Shown: positions 24,294 through 36,200 of the stretch, piece after piece
Position numbering within the stretch: position 1 is the first letter of the stretch
Layout: every line of letters starts with the position of its first letter
Origin: Triplophysa rosa
Taxonomy: Eukaryota > Chordata > Actinopteri > Cypriniformes > Nemacheilidae
Reading direction: 5' to 3'
Assembly: GCF_024868665.1 (NCBI RefSeq)
Contig: NC_079895.1
Coordinates: 4,924,154 to 4,988,153, forward strand
Length of the DNA: 64,000 nucleotides
Notes under the pieces: generated by a model
The model's input: the letters and a program-made list of their open reading frames with translations, nothing else
Database searches by the model: none
Told to the model about the DNA's origin: nothing
Made by a program: the position numbers and the translations under genes

Positions 24294-27200
24294 TCAGCAG
24301 CGACCATCTAGAGGATCAAGGGAAAAGACAGCGCCCTCTACTGTTAGTCCCATTTTGAACCCCTCCTGAAAAACAAACCAAGACAAATGAGCACTATTAG
24401 TATCCAGTTATTTCTATTTTTACACAAACTTTGTTTTCACTAACGGTCATTGAAGAAAAATTGTTTTGTCTTCTCAGTGTTAAAGTAAGAGTTTAAAGTA
24501 TTGTTCCGTTTTATCAAATGTTGTGTACACAGAAAAGTTATTAATGTAGATTATTAATGTTTTCTTGCAATATTCTTGCACTAAAATCGTCCGACGCAAT
24601 GTGGCTTTTAGTTTCTTACACATTCATGTCAACAAAAGTAATGTTTCAAGTCTATGGCCTAAGAGTGAAATACATTCGAATATATTTAAAATACACATCT
24701 AAATAAACCTTAATACAGATTTGCTAAGTAAATAGGAAAGACACTCGGTTGCATGTGCTGTAAATAATTTAACTTTGGAGACACATCAAACATTTAAGTA
24801 TGCCAAAATAGACACAAGAGATTCTGACTGAAATGAACAAAAATTGTTGGAAAATACAAACCATCTCTGCCGCTGCAAGCAGTAAAGGCACAAAAGAAAA
24901 AAGGTTGTTGGTTACAAAACACAAACTGGCAAGTTATATAAATATTTACGTAACTGGCAAACTGAGCAACTCTTTTTGAAATTTTTAACATCTAGTAATT
25001 CAAAACAAATGCGGTTTAGCTACAGTTATAAATTCATCATGGCAGCTAATCACAGGTGAAGGATTTCATTGCTGATTTGTTAAACCATGTTTAAAATGAA
25101 ATCAAATAAATCTAATCTGGGCCACCCCTCACAAAATAATCTGGGATTTGAGGTTTAGTGGTGCAACAAACCCGAAGTGAAATCTAATGATCACATTGTT
25201 TCCTAGACTGACTGCAGCAGTGCCTACCGTCAGCTCCATTAGCTGCTCATTCACACCAGACGATTTGCTAATAATTCAGTCACCTGCATCTCATCCAGTT
25301 TAGACTGGATGTCAGGGGGGAAGTCAGCTGCCCCGCAGGTAAACGGGTCGAACGGCTCGGCACCGAACAGGTCTTTCCCTGAAGAAGAAAAGGCAACTGC
25401 GAGTAATACAACATTGCGACACATCTTACAGTATAAGAAAACGATAGTGTATTTGTCATTTATATAAAAGTCTAACTTCTTTTCATTAAGATATTTTAAA
25501 GAGATTTTTCATCACCTAAAAATGAAAAATCTGTCATCATTTACTCACCCTCATGTCATTACAAAATTGTATGACTTTTTCTGCAGAACAATTTTTTTTT
25601 TTTTTGTAGAATGTTGGTAACCGAACAATGGCGGCACCCATTCACTTCTATGGTGAAGATAAAACCAATGCAATGGTACCACCGTTGTTCCATTACCAGC
25701 ATTCTTTACAATATATTTTTTTGTGTTCTGAGGAATAATTTATTACTCAGAGTAAATGATGACAGAATTTTCATTTTGGGGGGAACTATACCTTTAAGTA
25801 ACTAGTGCCAGTTTCACATCTCTCATGACTCCTCTGTCTCTTTAGTTCTCACATAGTAAAATAATTAAAACTCAAAAGAAATAGTCATATCCATATTTTT
25901 TGCTAAGCAGCTGTGTAATATGCAGTATAATGTACAGTCATTATCGCAAACTAAATCCTTCCGTATGAACTCTCCGCCTCGCATCACGACCCTGATCACC
26001 ATGACACGTTTACATTGGCAATAATGACCGGCTGACTGTGCATTACCCCTTAACTGTGACAGCCCGTGACTGAACCTGTGAGCTCTCATTCCTTGTACAG
26101 CCCATTGATCTACAGCATACGAAAGACTTCTACAATATGCATTCCTACACAACCTGATCTTGTGGCCTCATGAGCCAACATTTTGCAACCTACAGTGGAG
26201 GAAAAAACAGGAACAACTTACTCATGTCTGTGGACCTCGCTGGGGGCGGAGGGGCTGAGCCATTACTTGCTGGTAATGGAATCAGAGGGGTCACGGGAGA
26301 AAATGGAACCATGTCAAATATGTCAGTGGGCGTCTTTGAGGACATGCCGTCTCCCTGCAAAAACATAACCGATTTAAACAAATCCATCTGTTTAGCAGTG
26401 CTACATACTAAAACATCGGTACCACAAAACATACGTTTAGACATGCAATTAATATTGTTTAATTATTCTAATTCTTAGTCTTTCCTGTTTCCTTGTAGTT
26501 GACAATGTAAAGGAAAAGCATTTGACATTCACCTAGCACATTTACATAAAACTACTTTACTAAAAAAACAGTGCAGAGGATAACAAGAAAGTGTCTTGCG
26601 TGGTTAGCCCCCCAAAGAGATCTGTATGATCAAAATTTCCAAACCTCAAATAAAGGTAACAGTTCACAATAAGGCTGTGTTTGTTAACAGTAAATGCTAT
26701 GAACTAACAATAAACAATATTGTTTTTATGAATGTATTCATCTTTGTTAATATCAGTTAATGTCAATACAATTGTTGATGTTATTTCATTGTGCATTAAC
26801 TAATGTTAACTAGTTCGACATTTAATTTAAAAAATGTATTAGTAAATGCTGAAATGAACAAACAAAGATTAATACATGCTAATGTATAACTAATGCATTA
26901 TTTAAATTTTTTAATACAACCTTTTTGTAAAGTGTTATCAAATATAATTGTCCTCACAAAAAGGCTTACCAAGCCTAAAGGTCTTTGCACATACAGGCCG
27001 AAATTTTCGTATGCGTTTTTTTCGTATTTGCCTCTGGTTTGTACGGTGTCTCTGAATTGTTATAAAAGGTCACTCAAAATGCTTGCTACGGATGCGAAAA
27101 CGCAGAAAATCGAACCCGGTCCGAATTTTTTTATGACGGACGAAAATATCGGAGGCAGTGTGTAAATGTGATTGACACAACGTGAGGTCGTATTTATTTT

Positions 27201-30200
27201 TTGACGTGCGGAAATTTCGGACACAAATTTCGGACTTAATGTGCAATGGGCTTAAGGCTGAAATTATCAGTTAAGCATTTCAAACCGAGTTGTAGAGGTT
27301 AACAGATTTAGGCCCGGTTTCACAGACAAGATTTAGCTTAATCCAGGAGGTAAATTATGATATATATATATATAGTTTTTTTCAAAAAAATGCCTTAGAT
27401 AAAAACATTACTGGTGTGCATCTTGAGATAAAACAATGGCAATTGCATGCTTTAAGATATGTTTGGGCAAGTTATTTTTAGTTAAGACAGCTCAAACTTT
27501 CATTTTGGTCTGGGACTAGTCTGAAACCGGGCATTAGGGTTAGAGGTTCAGAACAAACTCTAACCAGAAAAACCAAACCATGCTGCCCTACAAGCCCTGT
27601 GATACCTCCATGACCTCAGTGCTTAGCAGAAACCACCGACACTAACAATCAACAAACAGAAGAAAAGTAAATAGAGGAGTGCTTAACAGGAGGGTGAGGA
27701 ACACTGACTCCGCTGGGAGGCTTTGAGTCAGCTGCTTTAGCAGGCGGAGGTGTCAGAAGACCAGAGGAAAGGTTAGAGTCGGGTGAGCTCATTGGCGTTA
27801 GCGTAACAGAGGAGATTTCGAGACAAGAGAAAGACGTCACGTTGTGACACCAGAACAGAGATGACGGTCTCTGAAGCATATAGGCCTCATTAGAAGAGTT
27901 AATATGAAGAAGCTGTGGAAAGATCGGGACAGTCAGGATGGCTTTTTCTAGAGCTCTATTGCAGTGTTTTAGTGTTTGTTTCTTAAGCCAGAAAAAGCTT
28001 TAAGCATGATTTATTTATATTGTACTGTATGTAGATAACAAACAGAATTGTATACAGCAATGAGGTGTTGTGTATATGCAATGCTTACAGGGGGGACTTG
28101 AGCAATCATCATTTGCTCCTCTAAGACGTGTAACTGCGTCTTCAACTCTGAATTTTCAACTTCAAGATCTTGAATCTGTAAGGATAAATGTGGCTTCATT
28201 AGGTGCAATCTGAAAGGTTTTGTGAGTCCTCTGAATTATTGTTCAGCATGTACAGAATACAGGAGTCTATTTTGGGTAAACTGTATATCATGCTCACTCT
28301 TTTCTGGAGGCCTGCTATCTGCTTCCTTGTTTCCACATCTTTTCCACCAGATTCCAGAAACTTCTTGTATGCCAAGTCGAACGCTTGGCCGATGGTCAAA
28401 GTGATCTCCTCCGCCTGCGATCCACGGATAAATGTGTGATCATTGGTTGAGTTGCATCTTCACAAAATCATGTTAAAGGGACAGTTCACCCCAAAATAAC
28501 AATGACATCAATTTCTTTGTTCTGATAAACACAGAGAAAGATATTTGGAGGAATGCTTGTAACCAAACAGTTCTTGGCCACCATTGACTTCCATAGTAGG
28601 AAAAATTACAACGGTAGTCAAAAGTGTCCGAGAACTGTTTGCTTTCCCACATTCATCAAAATATCTTCTTTTGTGTTCAACAGAATAAAGAAATGTACAA
28701 AGCATTTTTCCTACGATGGTCGTCAATGGTGGCCAAGAACTGTTTAGTTACAAGCATTCCTCCAAATATATTTCTCTGCGTTCATCATAAAGAAATGTAT
28801 ACAGATATGGACCAACTTGAAGGTAAGTAAATAAGACAGAATTTTCCATTTTGGGTGAATTGTTCCTTTAAGAGAGACACAATCACAGATTTCATTATAC
28901 AGTATAGAGTACGAGAAGTATGATGATATCTGTTGTCTTACACATTTTTCGCTGTCAAACACATAGCAGAGATGTTTGTTGGACTCTGAATCTTTGCAAA
29001 TGAACGTGAATATCCGTTTATCCGTTTTGTCATCTGCGCAGAAAGATATTCGGTGCAGCTGACAGTTGTATTGTACTTCCTGTGAAGAGGAAAACAGGAT
29101 ATTGACACGGCATTGACAAAACACAAGCTCTTCAACTGGATCTTATTAGACAAAGTGGTTCATGTGAGACACAATCTGTATAGTAAATACAATTGTTAGG
29201 ATATGTACAGTACATACTTTGGATTTAGGATCCAATATTTTCACTCCATATATGGAGATCTGTAATTCCACTTTTGGGATCTTCTGTCCTTCAGATTTTT
29301 TTATGTGCCTCTGAAACTACAAAACAAGCGAAAGAAGAAACAAGAAGAAAGAAGATGAACAAAAATCCAAACCTACAGTAAACCTTAACAAAGATGCTTT
29401 TAATTATTTGGATTTGGGTAATGTGACGGCATAAATGGAGAAAAAATAACAATGGAGATATATCTCTTTAATTCTATTTTATATTATAAATAATAATATT
29501 ATTAATATGTGACCCTGGATCACAAAACCAGTCTTAAGAAGCGCAGGAACATGTTTAGTAAAAGCCTAAAATACATCGTATGGGTCAAAATTAGCGATTT
29601 TTCTTTTATGCCAAAAATCATTAGGATATTAAGTAAAGATCATGTTCCGTGAGGATATTTTGTAAATTTCCTACCGTAAATATATAAAAACTTTATTTTT
29701 GGGAGTGGATGGCCTGCTACAGCACCTCTGATTAACAACTTTAAATGCGATTTTCTCAATATTTTGATTTTTTGCCCCCCTCAGATTCCAGTTTTAAACG
29801 GTTGTATCTCAGTTGTAATTTCGTCCTATCCTAACAAACCATACATCAATAGAAAGCTTGTTTATTCAGCTTTCAGATGATGTAAAAATCACAATTTAAA
29901 AAATTACCCTTAAGACAGGTTTTGTTGTCCAGGGTCACATGATATAAACGGTATATTTTTTGATTTCTAAATTTTTGCTGTCACACCATAGGACACATGT
30001 ACAGTTTATTTGTCAACTACTTATACACATATAAAGAAGTTTAATAGTACTACTTGTAAAAAATGTTTAAGGAGCAAAATTCAATGTTTATTAATCTTGT
30101 CTAATAACAAAACTTGTTAAATGATCTCGACAAACTAAAATTCAATTCAAGTTAAGTTTATTTATTTAGTGCTTTTTACAGTGTTGCATTGTTTTAAAGC

Positions 30201-33200
30201 AGCTTTACAGAAAATCCACCCATCACACCATTTAAATACTATGTTCATTGTTGAATGCCAAATGTTAAATAATAAACAAAAATAAAGTTACATTTTACAT
30301 TTTAAATAGCCTACCTGGATTACTAAATTCAAATTCAGTCTGATGCAGACATGTTACACAATGCAACATATTCATTTTTTTGTATTATTATTCTTTTAAA
30401 TAAATGTAAATCACTTGATACAGCATGTCCTATTTTACCAAAGTCCTTCACACTGTATCAAGAGGAGAGCTGATAAGAACAAAACACCTGCATGCATCAT
30501 TAAACAGGTCTCGGATAAGGTCATCCTCCATTGAAACTCTGAAACAGCTGGAGGGTGCCAACAGGACATAATAACACCCCTCTTCCTGTTTTCAGGTACA
30601 AGAACCCTCCGTGTGCAACTAATGTCAAGCGAGATTAAATTACCTTCAGCTTTCTGACAGCATCCCTTACAACTTCTGTACCTTTGGGTTGATCCACCTC
30701 TGTTTTCCCCAGAAACTGTAAAAAGAATCATTTTAAATGTAAATGAATATAGAATTAGAAAACAGCAGACATAGTTCTGAAAAAAGTATATCATTAACAT
30801 CTGAGCTCTGTTACGCTGGACATAAAGGGAGAAGATCAACATCACCGGTTCTTCTTTCAATTGTGTAGAAACTCTGAAATGGTATGTTTAATTATCATTT
30901 CAAACCCTCATTCACACTCATTCAAAGGCTTTTTATGATCACTAAAACATTTAATCCGGAACACATTGGAGATTATTTGAAATACAAGCAATAAACAACA
31001 CTACATTTCATTTCCAACAGATGGTGCTATTAACCTTTATGCAGTCCATGTGGTCAAGGCTTTGTTCAGACGTTCTGCTGGCATGCACTTCTGACGTCTC
31101 AAAACATAATATACAGTAATGGTGTACAGCTTGTTATTAGACTTCTATTCTAGTGGCCAATGTATTAATGTTGTAATGTGGAAAAAAAAAACAATATAAT
31201 AATTTCACAATAAAGATTCACAGACGGCATATCTGACTTTCCATCCTGACATATTTGCAGTTCATATCCACATGGTCACAAATTTATTCAGTGAAAAATG
31301 TCTGCATTCATTTCAAATCTGGAGTAAAAAACAAGCCCTCTACAGAGTGATTTAGCACAAGGAGAGTTGGAACAATCACAGAAAGGTTTTAGGGGAATAC
31401 ATTATAAATCTTATCAGCTTGGCTCATGAATATTTATCAGGTGGTGTACAGTAACATTCACCCAGCAGCCCTTGCTGAAACAGAACATTGGGTGCTAGCC
31501 ATATAGAAGTGCAGACCTTTTCTTATAACAATTTAATGCAAAATATATTAAAATATAGTGTTTAAATTCTTAAAAAGTGGGGGTCCCAAATTTGCAGGCT
31601 GTGCCGCTGTGCAGCACGTAGATATGATCGATGCTGTCCACACTCAAGGGCAAGCGAACACGGTAGGACAGCAAGTGAGGCAGAAGTGATAGATACTCAA
31701 CATTACACCGTGTACAGGGTCTTTTATTTCTGATCACTGCGGCCCCTCTGGCTGTTCGGAGAGGTTTTCGTCATAGACATCCAACCTTTGTTCATCTATC
31801 ACCCGTTATGCTGGCAGAACACCAGTTTTTTCTGTAATTCACTTTCTCTGTCTATTCTTTTCTCAATTACAGATGCAGTCCATGCAGATAGAAGTTCTGA
31901 AAATCTAAGGAGTTGTGTTTTGGTCAGGGATTTAGAACGACATCTCACACAGACACAGACAGGTTCTCAGTTCAGAGTAGAAGATCACATCACTCTGGTG
32001 AAACAGAGCGTTAAACAGCAATGACAGAGTATGTGTGATGCTCTTCTCACAGGATGTTGATGAATAGCAAAAGAGACACAAACCAGTTCATTGTTTTGTG
32101 GGATGAAAACGGATGTGGTGTTAGGGATAGGACGTCTCTGTCTCAGTTATTTACAGTATTTCTGATAATAAGTATGACAGGTCCAATGTGTAATTTTTTG
32201 GAGGATCTATTGACAGAAATGCAATATACATTACTATGTCTTCAGACGTATGAAGACCTTACATAATGAAGCGTTATGTTATTATTAACTCAGAATGAGC
32301 TATTTCTATCTACATACACCGCGGGTCCCTTTATATGGAATTGTTTTTACAGTAGCAATTAACGGACAAACTGTTCTATGGAGCGTGTCCATAAAATACG
32401 TTATCTCCTTCAGCAAAGAAGCGAAAATGTGATGACATCTTTGACCTGTGTCAGCCACCGTAGTGCTTCAAAAGGGATTTGCTTCATACACTTCATACAT
32501 GCTTCATGCTTCATACACTGGACCTTCAAGATCCCTCATGAGAAATGTCTTTTTGTGTTTATAATGGAAGTCAATGGGGACCCATGTTGCTTGAAAAAAA
32601 AAAAAGAGAAACACCACATGTAAAATAAAATATTATACTTCTTGAGCCCACAACTTTAGTGCCAAAAGTGATGTTGAACAACACAACACAACACAACACA
32701 ACACAACACAACACAACACAACACAACACAACACAACACAACACAACACAACACAACACAACATAACATAACAACATATAAAACGGTCAGTTCTGGTCCT
32801 TGATTCTGATTGGCTGAGCGGAGTTCTAAGCCGTTATAAAATACCCCAATATATAACGGCTGACCGCACCACATAGCCTAAATATCATTTTATTTACTTT
32901 ATTTTATGAAACCTTGCTAAGCATATGGAATAACCGTTTTATAAAAGCAATAAGCCCAGCGAAGCAGTGGGTTACAGTGCATTTTATAACAGCTACGGGG
33001 TTTTAGGCACTCCGCTTCACGTCGTGCCACAACGCCCTTAGCTGTTATAAAATGCACTGTAACCCACTGCTTCTTGGGGCTTATTGCTTTAATAACATAA
33101 CATAACATAACATAACATAACATAACATAACATAACATAACATAACATAACATAACATACATTCACCCTTAATTCATACATTAAAGATTTAAATAAAAAA

Positions 33201-36200
33201 TAATTTATTTATTTAAGATTATTTTATTAATTTTTATTTTTATTTTTTTTTATGGATGGATGTTCTGTAGTTGTGCTTGGAGTATAAAGTGAAACTCAGT
33301 TTTAAGGAGAATTCAAGGAGTCATTAAAAGCAAATATGTCCTCCGAACATCACTTTATAGGCACCACTGTATAACACGTTATTGATAGCGGTCTATATGC
33401 GCACAATCAGTGTTAGGTTAAATGAAAATGTGTTATTGACAGCATAATAAAGAAAAATCTCAAGAGGTTCATGACACATACCTTGGAATTGTATGCTATA
33501 AAATGCTTGGCCAGGGCTTCTGGAGTGTGCATCCATGATTTATCTAGAAAGAGACAGAACACTATTAAACTAATAAGGTGCTTTATGAAGTGAGCAATAT
33601 CTTAATGAGGAATCTGCTTTCTGACAAACAGTCTATATATAATCAGTTGCTATTCATTTGAATCAAGGTAACAAGACCTGTCAAGAAAACGTGTTATACC
33701 TCACACCAAATTCTGCAAAGAAAACTACAACTGATGCTGATGTGTTAATGTGCAGAGCCTCATTGTCTAAAGGTGTTTAAACGACAAATCATATTGGCAT
33801 TAAATCCTCACATAACTGTTCAATAAAACCATTTCAAACGAATGAGCTAGACATCTTACAGATAAAGCTACATTGTAGACCTGTCAAAAGCAAATTACTG
33901 AGATTGTGTCTTCCGTCCATAACATCTGACCCCCGTCTGCTCTCATGAGGCAACTCATGCTTCTTCCTGTACGGCCACTTAGAGAAACCTGTAATTTCTA
34001 ACTGTGACAAACAAGCTACAGGAGTCAAAGCATCCACCTCTCCTGCTGATGCTGTCTGCATCAACAAACACTTAATTAACAGAGGAGGACACATCAAAGC
34101 CACGTCCGTACCCGAGAGCAGCTGCCTCCCTACCCAGAAAGTCAATGACTTAACAGACAGCATATACAGGTTTGTGTAAACGTACCTCCTAAGAAAAGTG
34201 GTTTTAGACAGGGCTACAAAGCACCACAACTTTCCAAAAATCAAATATTATCAAATGTGACCCCGTTTGAGACAATGACAAAGAAAATGACAAAAATAGG
34301 TTAAGTGTGTATATAATAAATATACAGCCATGGAGCATTCCAAATTTTCATTTAATCAGCATTTCTAGATGTGTTGTGGTCACTTCAGTCCAGTGTCTGT
34401 TAAATCTCAACAAAACCAGACCTCGGGAGTGAGTCATTCAAACAGCAATGTAAAAGACATGATAATTTTACCTAAACGCATATCTATAAACAAACAGTAT
34501 CTTAATTTTTTCCACAGCTATATATATAAATTGTATGATAAATTTAAAAATACAGTACTCACATTTATATTCATAATTCTGAAATTCATTATTGACACTA
34601 CATTTCATTTTATTGCACAAATACTGGAGGTTGGCTTCCTAAACATTGATTTTAATGCTTGATAGTCAGTATTAAAGATGACATTTTAAATACTTTTTTA
34701 ATTTTAATTTTCACAGAATGTTCTTTACATTACACTGGTGCTTAAAAGGTTCTTCACAGTGATGCCATAGAAGAACCATTTTTGGTTCCACAAAGAGCCA
34801 TTCAGTCAAATGTTCTTTAAAGAACCGTCTCTTTCTTACTTTTTTTATAATCTGAAGAACCTTCTTTCGCCACAAAAAAACTTTTGTGAAACACAAAGGT
34901 TTTTGGGATGTTAAAGGTTCTTTATGGAACCAAAACGTTCTTCTATGACATCAAAGAACCTTTAAAAACACAGTTTTTAAGAGTGTATGTAGAATGTGTC
35001 ATGGCTCTGCTTCCTTAGTCATGTTTTTCTTGGTCCTGTAGCAGAGCCATGGCAAAGCCTTTGGTTATGTGTGGAGAGAAACATATTATTGTCCTTTTGG
35101 CAATGCAATGGTATGCGTTTCTCTCCAGTGTCTTGTCATTGGCCCCACTCCTCTCGTTTCCTTGTTATCTTCCTCTGAGTGTTTAATTACCCACACCTGC
35201 CCTGTGTCATTATACCTCGTTTGTCTTCCCTTTAAATACCCTCTTGTTTCTTTGTCTTGTGTTCGTGGATTACGTGTGTATACTGGTGTTCTGTTCGCGG
35301 TCCCAGTTGTGTGCCTTTGACTATGTTTGCCATGTTGCCTGTGTTCCCCGTAAGTGTTTATACGTAGTGTCTCGTTTTTGATTTAGTTCAGTTTTTGCCC
35401 TCTTATGGGAAGTGTTTTGTTTTGATTTCTTGTTTTGTTTCCGTGTTCTTTTCCTTGTTCTGTTTTGCACCCCATCGTGGGTTTTTGGTTTGTGTTTTGT
35501 ATTTATTATTAAAGTCTTGTTTTGTTAACCCCGTCACTGCCTACCTGCGCTTGGGTTCTTGCACTGCCAACCGTGACAGAATCCAACAGCCATCTACGAA
35601 CCCAGCAGGTATGGACAGTTCCCTGCGAGCCCGCCAGACCCGGTTATTGTTCGGGCTTCGCCAGGGAGATAGGGGGGTACGGGAGTTTGCCCGTACCTTC
35701 CTGGATGCGGCGGCAGAGACAGGGTTCGGTGAGAAGGATCTTACCGTAATTTTTAACAGCTGTCTCACCGAACCCCTCAAGCCCAGCGAGATGAGGATGC
35801 TGAGTCCCCTGTACTTTGGTGACATGCTCAGGTACGTGGTCAACCGGGACGAACCATGGGTAGGGGCCCACTACGCCATCCTGGGTATCCTCTCCGCTGG
35901 CTACTGTCCCGGAAGACCTCGTCCTGGCCACCGTGACCTTGGGGGACTCAGCTCCGCCCACCTCCAGCTCCGCCGATCCATCTCACCGTCCACGACCCTC
36001 CGTGGCAAGCGAGGAAGGAGGGCGTCCGGGGAGGTGTCTACAGACTCTCCGGTGCGGAGCTAGCCACGCCCTCCACTGCTGCCTCGCAGCCGACCACAGG
36101 CCCTGCGTTCGGTTGACGAAGAAGAGGCAGCGGAGGGGGGCGCGGACTCCAACCCAGCCGGTGCAGCCGGCGAGTCCCAGCCGGTGATCAAGCCGGCGTC

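Larger units (their letters stand above)
24294..28175 (-). other. gulp1: gulp1 exons encoding the coiled coil and Pro/Ser-rich tail
   Basis: Exon 28175-28089 continues a Leu-rich helical region ([20 protein letters not shown]) used for dimerisation in CED-6/GULP. Exon 26354-26222 encodes [14 protein letters not shown] and a Pro-rich stretch (SAPPPPARS). Exon 25378-25284 encodes [18 protein letters not shown] and a short helix, and the last exon encodes [20 protein letters not shown] and the final RC. The phase 1 junction between 26222 and 25378 makes an Arg codon. The tail binds trafficking partners in the known family. Confidence 0.92.
28298..33543 (-). other. gulp1: gulp1 exons encoding the PTB domain
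   Basis: Five exons encode the phosphotyrosine-binding fold. 33543-33482 gives [18 protein letters not shown]. 30715-30644 gives [20 protein letters not shown] and the following RKLK. 29316-29218 gives [20 protein letters not shown] and onward. 29079-28942 gives the [20 protein letters not shown] stretch and [20 protein letters not shown]. 28414-28298 gives the C-terminal helix ([19 protein letters not shown]) leading into the coiled coil. The FLG and FDSEK landmarks match mammalian GULP1 almost exactly. Phases are 1-0-0-0-0-0. Confidence 0.94.

Noticed and set aside
29218..29310. Alternative gulp1 acceptor six bases downstream (TTTCAG|AGG)
   Set aside because: It also keeps the frame but would drop two residues that the mammalian protein has at this junction. 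Usage as a NAGNAG-like variant cannot be excluded.
32676..33160. CRISPR-like array
   Set aside because: The repeats are simple pentanucleotide microsatellites without spacers, in vertebrate DNA.
33834..34244. 136-codon minus-strand frame within gulp1 intron 1, containing a RKKHEL segment
   Set aside because: It superficially resembled the gulp1 N-terminus, but there is no GT donor after it and the true MNRAF exon was found at 43156-43129.
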